Part shown: in pieces, positions 1 through 6,865 of the stretch
Position numbering within the stretch: the first letter of the stretch is position 1
Layout of the letters: each line of letters begins with the position of its first letter
Assembly (NCBI GenBank): GCA_030619345.1
Contig: JAUXBO010000111.1
Span: 1-7,722 of the forward strand
DNA: 7,722 nt
From: Candidatus Zixiibacteriota bacterium
GTDB lineage: Bacteria > Zixibacteria > MSB-5A5 > GN15 > FEB-12
Direction of reading: 5' to 3'
Made by a program: the position numbers and the translations under genes
Notes under the pieces: generated by a model
Told to the model about the DNA's origin: nothing
Database searches by the model: none
What the model saw: the letters and a program-made list of their open reading frames with translations, nothing else

Positions 1-960
1 CAGGGCGGACCGATGTACTACCTCGAAGTCGGTCTGGGTAAGTGGGCCAAGCCACTTGCAATTCTGTTTGCTGCCTGTGGGATGCTGGGCTGCTTGTCGC
101 TGTTTCAGATCAATCAATTGGCCGGGCTGCTCGATGCTGATTACAGTTTTGACCGTCTGACGCTTGGCATTATCTGCATGGTTCTGGTCGGTGTAGTAAT
201 AGTTGGGGGCATTAAACGGGTGGGGAAGGTGTCGGCCAAAGTAGTGCCGGCCATGTTCCTGTTGTATTTATTTTCCGCTCTCTCAATAGTACTCTACAAT
301 TATGATACCGTCCCGTCACTATTGATGTCGATATTTGAAGGTGCGTTTGGCGGCAGCGCTGTTGTTGGTGGTGTTGCAGGCATCGCTTTCAAAGAAGTGA
401 TGCGGACCGGAGTGCAGCGAGCGGCTTTCTCAAACGAAGCCGGTGTTGGGACTGCGCCGATGGCTCACGGTGCCGCCAAGACCAAAGAGCCGATTCGTGA
501 AGGTCTGATTGCTATGCTGGGACCATTTTTGGATACCAATATCGTCTGTACTTTGACAGCGTTGGTGATTCTTGGCAGTGGTGTGCTCAAGGGAGAACTC
601 TGTGGCACCTCGGAAGCGGTGGTCGTGACGGCGGAAGCATTCACGTTAGCAATGGGCCAGTCCGGACGCTATATCCTGACCGTCGTTATTGCGCTGTTCT
701 CCATTTCAACCATGATCTCGTATTCATACTACAGTCTCAAATGCGCCAAGTATCTGTTTGGGGACAAATGGGGTGGCCGATACGTATGGGTGTATTTGCT
801 GAGCTTACCTCTGGCCGCGGTGATAACGCAGGATACGGTTGTAAATATAATTGACACCTGTTTTGCTTTGATGGCTATTCCCACGCTGGTTGGGGCGATA
901 CTACTGTCACCAAAAGTAATTAAAGAGATTAAGTCGTACTTTGCCCGTATGGATATATAG
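1..960 (+). CDS. Sodium:alanine symporter family (AGCS) protein, C-terminal part
   Basis: Inner-membrane transporter that likely imports alanine, glycine or a related small amino acid with sodium. The reading frame is open from base 1 (codons for Q-G-G-P precede the first Met at 13), and family members carry a G-P-M-Y-Y-like motif internally, so the Met at 13 is not the true start. About 319 residues are present against roughly 450 for the family, so about the first 130 are missing. Numbered from that Met, the clearest signature is FSNEAGVGTAPMAHGAAKT at residues 139-157, a conserved AGCS motif. Hydrophobic stretches near residues 15-33, 50-66, 77-95, 112-126, 164-190, 220-240, 257-271 and 279-298 fit multiple membrane helices. 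The protein ends in a short basic cytoplasmic tail. It is convergent with hypE, with only 10 bases between the stop codons. Family assignment is firm; the exact substrate is not. Confidence 0.93.
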   Translation, partial: QGGPMYYLEVGLGKWAKPLAILFAACGMLGCLSLFQINQLAGLLDADYSFDRLTLGIICMVLVGVVIVGGIKRVGKVSAKVVPAMFLLYLFSALSIVLYNYDTVPSLLMSIFEGAFGGSAVVGGVAGIAFKEVMRTGVQRAAFSNEAGVGTAPMAHGAAKTKEPIREGLIAMLGPFLDTNIVCTLTALVILGSGVLKGELCGTSEAVVVTAEAFTLAMGQSGRYILTVVIALFSISTMISYSYYSLKCAKYLFGDKWGGRYVWVYLLSLPLAAVITQDTVVNIIDTCFALMAIPTLVGAILLSPKVIKEIKSYFARMDI

Positions 961-970
961 AGATAGATGC

Positions 971-2035
971 TTAGCAGATGCGCGGTAATTGTTCGCCAAC
1001 CGGCATATCCACAAATCTTCTGCCACCGATATTGGTTTGAATTATGACGGCTCCCGGCCGAGTGTCGGTGACCTGACCGATTATGCTGCTTTCGCTCCCC
1101 AGCGGATCAGATCGCATAACCTGTAAGACTTCATCAGCTTTTTGTTTGGCTACGGCGACAATCAGTTTGCCTTCGTTAGCGACGTAGAGCGGGTCGATCC
1201 CAAGCATCTCACAGGCGCCACGTACTTCCGGTTTGATGGAAAAAGAGCTTTCCATTATCTCGATCCCGACTTGCGACGATTCGGCAAACTCGTTCAGAGT
1301 AGCCGCCACCCCGCCCCGGGTTGGATCACGCATGGCATGAACCGATGAACCGCCCGCTTCCATTATCTTTTTTACAATTCCATCAAGTGATGCAGTGTCA
1401 CTCTTAATGCGACTTTGGAAAGAGAGTCCTTCGCGTTGAGTAAGAACCGCCATACCGTGGTCGGCAACAGTGCCGTTGATGATAAGCTGGTCACCGGGCT
1501 GCAGGCTGGATGCCGAAATATCATAGCTATGTTCAATGAGACCAATGCCGCTGGTATTGATAAAGAGTTTGTCCCCTTTTCCTTTGTTGACAACTTTTGT
1601 GTCGCCGGTTACGATCAGCACGTTGGCTGCCTTGGCAGCTGCTTGCAGTGACTGTACTACTTTCTGCAACTCCGGTAACGGGAGACCTTCCTCAATAATC
1701 ATGGCGCAACTGAGGTAGAGAGGGATAGCGCCGCTCATGACGATATCGTTTATGGTGCCGTTGACGGCCAGGTCACCGATGTCACCACCTTCGAAAAAGA
1801 TAGGGTCGACCACGAACGAATCGGTGGTGAAGGCAAGTTTCATACCATTGATTTCCAGCACTGCCTGATCATCCTGACGGACAAGAATGCTGTTATTGAA
1901 CGAAATCACGAACAGCCTTGAAATAAGATCGTTAGTCAGTTTACCGCCGCTGCCGTGAGCCAGTTGGATGGTGTCATAGTCCGAGATCGGTGTCGGACAG
2001 GTCGGGTCATTGTGCTTATTACCGGTATCGCTCAT
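971..2035 (-). CDS. hypE: Hydrogenase expression/formation protein HypE
   Basis: HypE receives a carbamoyl group from HypF on its C-terminal cysteine and dehydrates it with ATP to a thiocyanate, the source of the cyanide ligands of the NiFe site. It belongs to the PurM/SelD-like ATP-binding family. The 354 residues include the N-terminal LAHGSGGKL motif (25-33), DDQA (55-58), the glycine/aspartate-rich ATP and metal region from TTDSF to DIGDLAVNGTINDI (70-98), VTGDTKVV (142-149), RDPTRGGVAATLNE (236-249) and NEGKL (287-291). It ends exactly with PRIC, so the acceptor Cys354 is present. The N-terminus has about 20 residues before the first conserved motif, slightly longer than many homologues. 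The start codon follows the hypD stop after one base (TAG-G-ATG), so translation is probably coupled. It is the last gene of the operon and faces the convergent AGCS gene. Cytoplasmic. Confidence 0.97.
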   Translation of the reverse strand: MSDTGNKHNDPTCPTPISDYDTIQLAHGSGGKLTNDLISRLFVISFNNSILVRQDDQAVLEINGMKLAFTTDSFVVDPIFFEGGDIGDLAVNGTINDIVMSGAIPLYLSCAMIIEEGLPLPELQKVVQSLQAAAKAANVLIVTGDTKVVNKGKGDKLFINTSGIGLIEHSYDISASSLQPGDQLIINGTVADHGMAVLTQREGLSFQSRIKSDTASLDGIVKKIMEAGGSSVHAMRDPTRGGVAATLNEFAESSQVGIEIMESSFSIKPEVRGACEMLGIDPLYVANEGKLIVAVAKQKADEVLQVMRSDPLGSESSIIGQVTDTRPGAVIIQTNIGGRRFVDMPVGEQLPRIC

Positions 2036-2036
2036 C

Positions 2037-3173
2037 CTATTTTGCCCTGTCGTTGGTAGCTATGACGTGTTCACCGTACCGTTGATACGCATAATAGGCG
2101 GCACAGGCGCCTTCGGAGGATACCATTGTGGCACCGAGCGGATGCATCGGGGTACATTTGCGTCCAAACTCGGCACACTCCGGCGGTTTTTTTAGACCCT
2201 GCAGTACTTTGCCGCTGATGCACTCCGGTGGTTCATCGACAGTCAGTTCTCCGACATCAAAATGTTTCTCGGCATCATGTTTAGCGTATTGATCTGACAG
2301 TTTCCAGCCGCTGTTCGGAATATTGCCTAAGCCGCGCCACTTGCGATCTGTGACCGTGTATACTTCATTGATGATTTTCTGCGCCGCCAAGTTACCTTCG
2401 GGTTGTACCACTCTTGCATATTGATTCTCTACGATTGCCCGGCCGCTCTCCAACTGCTCAATTGCGGCCAGGATGCCTGATAAAATATCGACCGGTTCGA
2501 ACCCGGTGATTACGATAGGAATCTTGAACTGCTCTGAGATTGGCTCGTATGGCTGCGTCCCCATCACGGTGCAAACATGTCCGGCGGCAAGGTAAGCCTG
2601 AACCCGGTTGGACGGTGAACTGAGCAGCGCCTGCATGGCGGGAGGGACAAGGACATGAGAAGTCAGCAGAAAAAAGTTTTTGAGCTGCTCTCGTTCGGCC
2701 TGCCAGACTGACATGGCAGTAGACGGTGCGGTAGTTTCAAAACCGACGCCAAAAAAAACAACTTTTTTATCGGGGTTCTCCCTGGCAATCTTCAAAGCAT
2801 CCAGAGGACTGTATATTATCCTGACATCCCCACCCTCGGACTTGACTTTGCAAAGGTCTTTTCGTGAACCGGGAACACGGAGCATGTCTCCAAATGAGGT
2901 GAATATTACATCCGGCTTAGCCGCAATGGCTAATGCTTTGTCGATCAATTCCATGGGTGTGACACAGACCGGACAGCCGGGGCCGTGGACCAGCGTTATC
3001 TGCTGGGGCAGCAGTCGATCAATTCCGTTTCTGAGTATCGAATGAGTTTGACCACCACAGATTTCCATAATCATCCAGGGGCGGGTTGTGACTTTTTTTA
3101 TCCGGCCGAGGATTACGCGAGCACGGTCACCGTCCCGAAATTCATCGAGATATTTCATATCAAGATATTTCAT
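2037..3173 (-). CDS. hypD: Hydrogenase expression/formation protein HypD
   Basis: HypD is the iron-sulfur scaffold that, with HypC, assembles the Fe(CN)2CO moiety and accepts cyanide from HypE. Visible motifs are ICGGQTHSI (38-46, with Cys39), HGPGCPVCV (63-71, with Cys67 and Cys70), FGDMLRVPG (94-102), YSPLDAL (121-127), GFETTAP (144-150), AAGHVCTVMG (196-205), GFEPVDIL (224-231), VENQYARVV (248-256) and WRGLGNIPNSG (279-289). The C-terminal cluster region has Cys318, Cys333, Cys340 and Cys357, enough for one [4Fe-4S] cluster. Ser320 and Thr349 occupy two positions that are cysteine in some homologues. Length is 378 residues, normal for the family. The N-terminus reads MKYLD twice because of a 15-base tandem duplication. 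The first ATG overlaps the hypC stop (TGATG); the second, at 3158, would give the usual MKYLDEFRD start. Which is used is open. No clear Shine-Dalgarno sequence precedes either. Confidence 0.97.
   Translation of the reverse strand: MKYLDMKYLDEFRDGDRARVILGRIKKVTTRPWMIMEICGGQTHSILRNGIDRLLPQQITLVHGPGCPVCVTPMELIDKALAIAAKPDVIFTSFGDMLRVPGSRKDLCKVKSEGGDVRIIYSPLDALKIARENPDKKVVFFGVGFETTAPSTAMSVWQAEREQLKNFFLLTSHVLVPPAMQALLSSPSNRVQAYLAAGHVCTVMGTQPYEPISEQFKIPIVITGFEPVDILSGILAAIEQLESGRAIVENQYARVVQPEGNLAAQKIINEVYTVTDRKWRGLGNIPNSGWKLSDQYAKHDAEKHFDVGELTVDEPPECISGKVLQGLKKPPECAEFGRKCTPMHPLGATMVSSEGACAAYYAYQRYGEHVIATNDRAK
3144..3173 (-). repeat. 15-base tandem direct repeat at the hypD start
   Basis: Two adjacent 15-base units (3159-3173 and 3144-3158) match at 14 of 15 positions; they differ only by T versus C in the fourth codon. 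Each encodes M-K-Y-L-D, so the duplication is in frame and gives hypD two start codons 15 bases apart. Because the single difference is synonymous, the repeat is either not brand new or is kept at the protein level. Confidence 0.95.
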
Positions 3174-3469
3174 CAGGAGGTCGGTCCCTTTTTGTCGCCC
3201 GGTTCCAGAGGCATGCCAAACAGGTCAAGTCCTTCCTTGGCGTTCTGCTCGGCAATCTCATCCCAGAGAGCGAGAGTCTTTTGCGCCTCTTCTTCGTCGA
3301 TAACGGAAATCGCGAATCCGGCATGGACAATTACGTATTGTCCAATTTCCGCTTCCGGGACATATTCAAGGCAGGCAGAGCTCCTGGTCCCAGAGTAATC
3401 TACTATGCCCATCTTGAGTCCGTTTTCCTCGTTAATTTCAACTACTTTTCCCGGGATGGCCAAGCACAT
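3173..3469 (-). CDS. hypC: Hydrogenase assembly chaperone HypC/HupF
   Basis: HypC is a small OB-fold-like chaperone that binds HypD during assembly of the Fe(CN)2CO unit and then carries it to the hydrogenase large-subunit precursor. The 98-residue product starts with the diagnostic MCLAIPGKV; Cys2, exposed after Met removal, is the essential iron-binding residue. The second family motif, YVIVHAGFAISVIDEEEA, spans residues 45-62 and includes the conserved His49. The last 20 or so residues (LFGMPLEPGDKKGPTS and just before) form a tail beyond the core fold, which makes this a slightly long HypC. A strong ribosome binding site lies 8 bases before the ATG, in the 22-base gap after hypF. The stop codon overlaps the hypD start by one base. 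HybG-type paralogues of HypC cannot be excluded by sequence alone, but the location inside a hyp operon favours HypC. Confidence 0.97.
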   Translation of the reverse strand: MCLAIPGKVVEINEENGLKMGIVDYSGTRSSACLEYVPEAEIGQYVIVHAGFAISVIDEEEAQKTLALWDEIAEQNAKEGLDLFGMPLEPGDKKGPTS

Positions 3470-3477
3470 GGCGCGTA

Positions 3478-3485
3478 TCCTTCCT
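3478..3485 (-). promoter_or_regulatory. Ribosome binding site of hypC
   Basis: AGGAAGGA read on the minus strand, 8 bases before the hypC ATG. It is the best Shine-Dalgarno sequence in the operon and sits in the only gap of useful size, so hypC can be translated independently of hypF. This fits a need for more HypC than HypF, which is an inference. Confidence 0.75.
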
Positions 3486-3491
3486 CTAGGT

Positions 3492-5777
3492 TCATTGATT
3501 TGCTGCTGCTACTGCAATCTGGCCGAGTGCCAGTCCGCCGTCGTTGGTGGGCAGCTGTCGATGAATCAGCACTTCAAAGTCCTCTTCATTGAGCCGCCGA
3601 AATAAATACTCAAAAAACAGCAGGTTCTGGAACACGCCACCGCTAAGAGCCACGCTGTTTATTCCAGTCTCAACTCTGGCCGCTTTGACGGCGGAAATCC
3701 ACAAGTTTGCTAACGAAAGATGAAAACGAGAGGCGATTTTGTCAACTGATTCCGCGCGATTCAAAGATTGGACGACATCTTCGATAAGTTTATCAACACT
3801 GAGCGCACCGACGAGTTTGTGGTTATGTCGATATTCTTGGTGGTGTGATGTCAACTCGGATGATCCGTGGGCAGCCATCTCCAATAGAATCGCAGCCTGA
3901 GCCTCGTAGTTGGCCTCGTAGCAAATGCCCAGCATGGCCGAGACGGCGTCGAACAGACGACCACAGCTTGAAGTCAGGGGGGAATTGATCGATTTACTGA
4001 TTACTAAGAGTAGCTGCTCAATCTTCTCCGTCCCAATTTCCCGGACGAGGTTCTGTGGATACTGTGAAATGTCCGAGCTGTAGAGTTTATGAAGATAGCT
4101 AAGGGCCATGCGCCAGGGTTGCTTGATGGCAGCCGTTCCACCGGGCATTTTTGTCGGCTCCAGCCAGGCGTAACGCTCAAATTCCCGAGCGTTGCCGATC
4201 AGAAGTTCACCACCCCAAATAGTGCCATCGCTGCCATAGCCGGTGCCGTCGAGAATCAAGCCGATAGCCCGGTCACCTGATTTGTTGTCAGCCAGAACTG
4301 AAGCAAGGTGAGCATGATGATGTTGGACCTGATAGAAGGGAAGAGGCTGTCTTAAGGCATACTTGGTTGATAAATACTCGGGGTGCAGGTCGCAGGCAAT
4401 CAGTTCCGGTTCGATCTCCAGCGTTTTCTTCAGGTGTTTAACTGTCTCTTCAAAAAAACTCATGGCCGTTGGATTATCAAGGTCTCCGATGTGCTGACTG
4501 AGAAAGACGCGTTTCCCGGCTGCGAGAGCAACCGTATTCTTTAACTCGCCGCCACAGGCCAGAATGGGTGCTTTGACTTTTTTGTTCAAATAAATGGGGA
4601 AAGGCACATATCCTCGTGCGCGTCGGATAATTTGTGGGCCGCTGCTACTGTTCCGTACGATTGAATCATCGCATCGCTGCAGTATCTCCCGGTTGTGCAG
4701 CAGGAAGAGATCGGCAATATCGCGAAGATGTTCCATCGCCTCCCGGTTGTCGATACAAATTGGCTCTTCGGAAACATTACCGGACGTCATGATAAGGGCC
4801 TTGAAGTTATCTCTGAGGATCAAATGATGCAGTGGTGTGTAAGGAAGCATGAATCCGAAATAGTGATTGTCATAAACTACCGAAGGCGCAATTTGTGTTT
4901 TCTCTCGACGTCTTATCAACACAATTGGCCGCTTGAAATCAAGCAGCAGTTTCTCATCCTCTTTGGCCAAGTGACAGAAATCGTGAATGGCGTCCAGATC
5001 AGGAGCCATCATAGCCAATGGTTTTTCAAATCTTCTCTTGCGGCGACGCAGTTCGCTGACGGCCTGTTCGTTGGTTGCATCGACCACCAGATGGAACCCG
5101 CCCAGGCCGCGCATGGCCACAATCCTTCCTTGCACCAGTGCTTCGACGGTCAAGGCAATCGGGTCATCGGTTTGGACTCTTCCCGAATTATCACAGACGG
5201 ACAAGCTCGGTCCGCACTTGTGGCAGGCATTTGGCTGAGCATGGAAACGCCGGTCAGAGGGATCTTCGTATTCTTGTCGGCAAGCGGTGCAAAGATCGAA
5301 CTCTTTCATTGAAGTAAAAGGACGATCATACGGAAGGTTTTCGACTATCGTGTATCGCGGTCCGCAATTGGTACAGTTGATAAACGGATATTTATAGCGC
5401 CTGTCTTTTGGATCAAACAGTTCTTTGAGACAATCCGGGCAAGTGGCAATGTCGGGCGAAATCAGAGTGGTGGCATTCTGTGTGTGTGATGATTTTGAAA
5501 TTATGAAACCGTTGTCCGACTGTAGCGGTATCTCGTGATACTCACAACTGTCAATCATGGCCTGTGGAGGTAGTTCTTCTTTTAGCTGTTTGAGAAATGC
5601 AACTAGTTGCTCCGGGGCACCTTGTATCTCAATCGATACGCCCTCGGGATTGTTCTCCACTTTACCGACTAACGAATGCTCGCCGGCCAACCGGAAAACG
5701 AATGGCCGGAAGCCAACACCCTGGACGATTCCATTGATCTCAATTCTCCAACGGGTTGATGGCCGGATGTCGTTCAT
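3492..5777 (-). CDS. hypF: Carbamoyltransferase HypF
   Basis: HypF uses carbamoyl phosphate and ATP to make carbamoyl-adenylate and transfers the carbamoyl group to the C-terminal cysteine of HypE, the first step of cyanide ligand synthesis. All domains appear in order in 761 residues, a normal full length. The acylphosphatase domain (about 10-97) carries the loop GIVQGVGFRPF (16-26). Two zinc-finger units follow, with CxxC pairs at 113/116, 135/138, 163/166 and 185/188. The YrdC-like domain (about 200-390) has RGLGGFHL (223-230), KPLAMM (252-257), SGNVSEEPI (332-340) and RCDDSI (368-373). The C-terminal Kae1-like domain has the metal-binding HHHAH (486-490), DGTGYGSDGTIWGGE (510-524), CGRLFDAVSA (605-614), LSGGVFQN (711-718) and NDGGLALGQ (745-753). 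The start overlaps the hypB stop as ATGA and lacks an obvious Shine-Dalgarno sequence, so it is probably coupled to hypB translation. Confidence 0.98.
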   Translation of the reverse strand: MNDIRPSTRWRIEINGIVQGVGFRPFVFRLAGEHSLVGKVENNPEGVSIEIQGAPEQLVAFLKQLKEELPPQAMIDSCEYHEIPLQSDNGFIISKSSHTQNATTLISPDIATCPDCLKELFDPKDRRYKYPFINCTNCGPRYTIVENLPYDRPFTSMKEFDLCTACRQEYEDPSDRRFHAQPNACHKCGPSLSVCDNSGRVQTDDPIALTVEALVQGRIVAMRGLGGFHLVVDATNEQAVSELRRRKRRFEKPLAMMAPDLDAIHDFCHLAKEDEKLLLDFKRPIVLIRRREKTQIAPSVVYDNHYFGFMLPYTPLHHLILRDNFKALIMTSGNVSEEPICIDNREAMEHLRDIADLFLLHNREILQRCDDSIVRNSSSGPQIIRRARGYVPFPIYLNKKVKAPILACGGELKNTVALAAGKRVFLSQHIGDLDNPTAMSFFEETVKHLKKTLEIEPELIACDLHPEYLSTKYALRQPLPFYQVQHHHAHLASVLADNKSGDRAIGLILDGTGYGSDGTIWGGELLIGNAREFERYAWLEPTKMPGGTAAIKQPWRMALSYLHKLYSSDISQYPQNLVREIGTEKIEQLLLVISKSINSPLTSSCGRLFDAVSAMLGICYEANYEAQAAILLEMAAHGSSELTSHHQEYRHNHKLVGALSVDKLIEDVVQSLNRAESVDKIASRFHLSLANLWISAVKAARVETGINSVALSGGVFQNLLFFEYLFRRLNEEDFEVLIHRQLPTNDGGLALGQIAVAAANQ

Positions 5778-6466
5778 ATCAGAATAGGTTTAGTCGATTT
5801 CGTTTGTGGTCGGGTGCCAGCCAGTTCTCTGAGCCAACTGTACCAGGTGTTGAGTCCTTCGCCGGAGCGACAGGAGAGTTCAAATATCTTCAGGGCGCCA
5901 TTAATATTCAGGGCATTTTCTTTGACCCGACTCAACATAAAATCAGAACTGCCTAAAAGATCAATCTTGTTCACCACCATAACCGATGCCTTACGAAACA
6001 TGGCGGGGTATTTGAGCGGCTTGTCATCACCCTCAGTAGTGCTTATCAGGACCACTTTCATATCTTCGCCTAGATCGTAGCTGGAAGGACAAACCAGGTT
6101 ACCGACATTTTCGATTACCAGTAATTTCACCGGGTCGAGGTCGATACTTTCCAGAGACTTGGCGACCATGCGCGCGTCGAGATGACACGCTCCTCCGGTA
6201 ACAATTGGTCGTACGATGGTTCCACCTGCTGCTTCGAGCCGACGGGCATCGTTGTCGGTCTGGACGTCACCGGCTATGACGGCAATACTTAGTTCTTTGT
6301 TGAGGGTGGTCAGAGATCTTTCAAGAAGGCTGGTTTTCCCGGAGCCCGGAGAACTCACCAGATTTATGCTGGCAATTCCTCTCTTTTTCAGGTTGGCTCG
6401 TATGGTGGCCGCAGTTCGGTCATTCTCTGAAAGGACCTTTTTTTCTATCTCAATTCGTTCAGGCAT
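5774..6466 (-). CDS. hypB: Hydrogenase nickel incorporation GTPase HypB
   Basis: HypB is a SIMIBI-class GTPase that works with HypA to place nickel in the hydrogenase large subunit. I take the ATG at 6466, giving 230 residues. An upstream in-frame ATG at 6529 would overlap hypA by 71 bases, and its extra 21 residues (lysine-rich) resemble no HypB N-terminus. Numbered from 6466, the P-loop SSPGSGKT is at 38-45, GDVQTDND at 66-73, the metal-site pair Cys94-His95 in TGGACHLDA (90-98), IENVGNLVCP (118-127, with the further metal-site Cys126), and the guanine-specificity motif NKID at 166-169. The N-terminus lacks both the CxxCGC nickel motif and the histidine-rich stretch seen in some HypB proteins, so only the GTPase-domain metal site is available. 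It overlaps hypA by 8 bases (ATGCCTGA) and hypF by 4. Only a weak GGA element precedes the start. Confidence 0.96.
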   Translation of the reverse strand: MPERIEIEKKVLSENDRTAATIRANLKKRGIASINLVSSPGSGKTSLLERSLTTLNKELSIAVIAGDVQTDNDARRLEAAGGTIVRPIVTGGACHLDARMVAKSLESIDLDPVKLLVIENVGNLVCPSSYDLGEDMKVVLISTTEGDDKPLKYPAMFRKASVMVVNKIDLLGSSDFMLSRVKENALNINGALKIFELSCRSGEGLNTWYSWLRELAGTRPQTKSTKPILI

Positions 6467-6857
6467 CTGTACTATCCGTTGTATTTTGTTTTTCTTCGGT
6501 GGAGACTTTGTCGTCTGTTTCAAGTTCAATATAGGCGATGTCGAGTTCGTTTCCGGATATCAATTTAATCTGTCGTCCATTACATTCGGGGCAGACGAAA
6601 AAAAACTTCCGGATTTCAATATTCCTGGCACAGGTTTCACAGTAACCGATCGGAGGGATGGATTCGATTTCAATCTCCGCCTTTTCCATCATGGTCCCCT
6701 TGGAGAGTACCTCCAGACCAAACCTCAGAGAGTCCTCAACGATGTCGGTCAATTGTCCGATTCTAAGTCCGACTGCAGAAATCTCGGTAGCTCGACGTTT
6801 GGTAGCTTCGGCGGTGGCTGTTTTGATTATAGAATCGGCAATTGAAAGTTCGTGCAT
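6459..6857 (-). CDS. hypA: Hydrogenase nickel incorporation protein HypA
   Basis: HypA is a small nickel metallochaperone that, with HypB, delivers nickel to the hydrogenase large-subunit precursor. The 132-residue product begins with MHELSIADSI; His2 is the essential nickel ligand and fixes the start. The zinc site is present as two CxxC pairs, Cys73/Cys76 (YCETC) and Cys89/Cys92 (VCPEC). SGNELDIAYIELE (101-113) matches the end of the usual fold. Roughly 18 further residues, acidic and rich in Thr, Ser and Asp, extend past the usual 113-118-residue length and are probably disordered. It is the first gene of the operon, 127 bases downstream of the CDF gene, with a GAGGAG ribosome binding site and a promoter candidate upstream. 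A HybF-type paralogue has the same fold, but the context supports HypA. Confidence 0.97.
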   Translation of the reverse strand: MHELSIADSIIKTATAEATKRRATEISAVGLRIGQLTDIVEDSLRFGLEVLSKGTMMEKAEIEIESIPPIGYCETCARNIEIRKFFFVCPECNGRQIKLISGNELDIAYIELETDDKVSTEEKQNTTDSTDA

Positions 6858-6859
6858 GG

Positions 6860-6865
6860 CTCCTC
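6860..6865 (-). promoter_or_regulatory. Ribosome binding site of hypA
   Basis: GAGGAG read on the minus strand, only 2 bases before the hypA ATG, which is closer than the usual 5-9 bases. The start cannot be moved downstream, because His2 of the MHE motif is needed for nickel binding. Initiation may therefore be less than optimal. Confidence 0.6.

Larger units (their letters stand above)
971..6857 (-). other. hypABFCDE [NiFe]-hydrogenase maturation operon
   Basis: Six genes on one strand, transcribed from 6857 towards 971, each overlapping the next or separated by at most 22 bases. Overlaps of 8, 4 and 1 bases and a 1-base gap point to a single transcript with translational coupling. The set contains every general Hyp protein: nickel delivery (HypA, HypB), cyanide synthesis (HypF, HypE) and Fe(CN)2CO assembly (HypC, HypD). 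Placing hypF between hypB and hypC, so that both halves of the pathway are in one unit, is an arrangement known from other bacteria. The operon's only intergenic upstream region is 6858-6984, where a promoter candidate is seen. No hydrogenase structural gene or large-subunit endopeptidase is attached to either end within the window. Confidence 0.93.

Noticed and set aside
13..15. ATG at 13 as the true start of the AGCS transporter.
   Set aside because: The frame is open upstream to the window edge, and G-P-M-Y-Y is an internal family motif; about 130 N-terminal residues lie outside.
2751..2768. Runs of 8 A and 6 T in hypD (and another 8-A run at 6598-6605 in hypA) as possible phase-variation tracts.
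   Set aside because: Both encode conserved or typical residues (VVFFGVGF in HypD, KFFFVCP in HypA) in an intact frame. Eight-base runs are short for contingency loci.
4695..5312. Long plus-strand open frame of 205 codons opposite hypF.
   Set aside because: It lies wholly antisense to the conserved hypF coding sequence and shows no recognisable motif. It is a shadow frame.
6437..6446. A-AAA-AAG slippery heptamer in the correct phase at HypB codons 8-10 (possible programmed -1 frameshift).
   Set aside because: The -1 frame reaches a stop after only five codons, giving a peptide of about 15 residues, and I saw no clear stimulatory hairpin or internal Shine-Dalgarno sequence. Lys-Lys coding by chance is the simpler explanation.
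6467..6529. Longer HypB start at 6529, adding 21 lysine-rich residues.
   Set aside because: It would overlap hypA by 71 bases and the extra residues resemble no HypB N-terminus; the ATG at 6466 gives the usual 8-base overlap and family-like start.
6216..6845. Plus-strand open frame of 209 codons opposite hypA and hypB.
   Set aside because: It is antisense to two well-supported genes and its translation has no family features.
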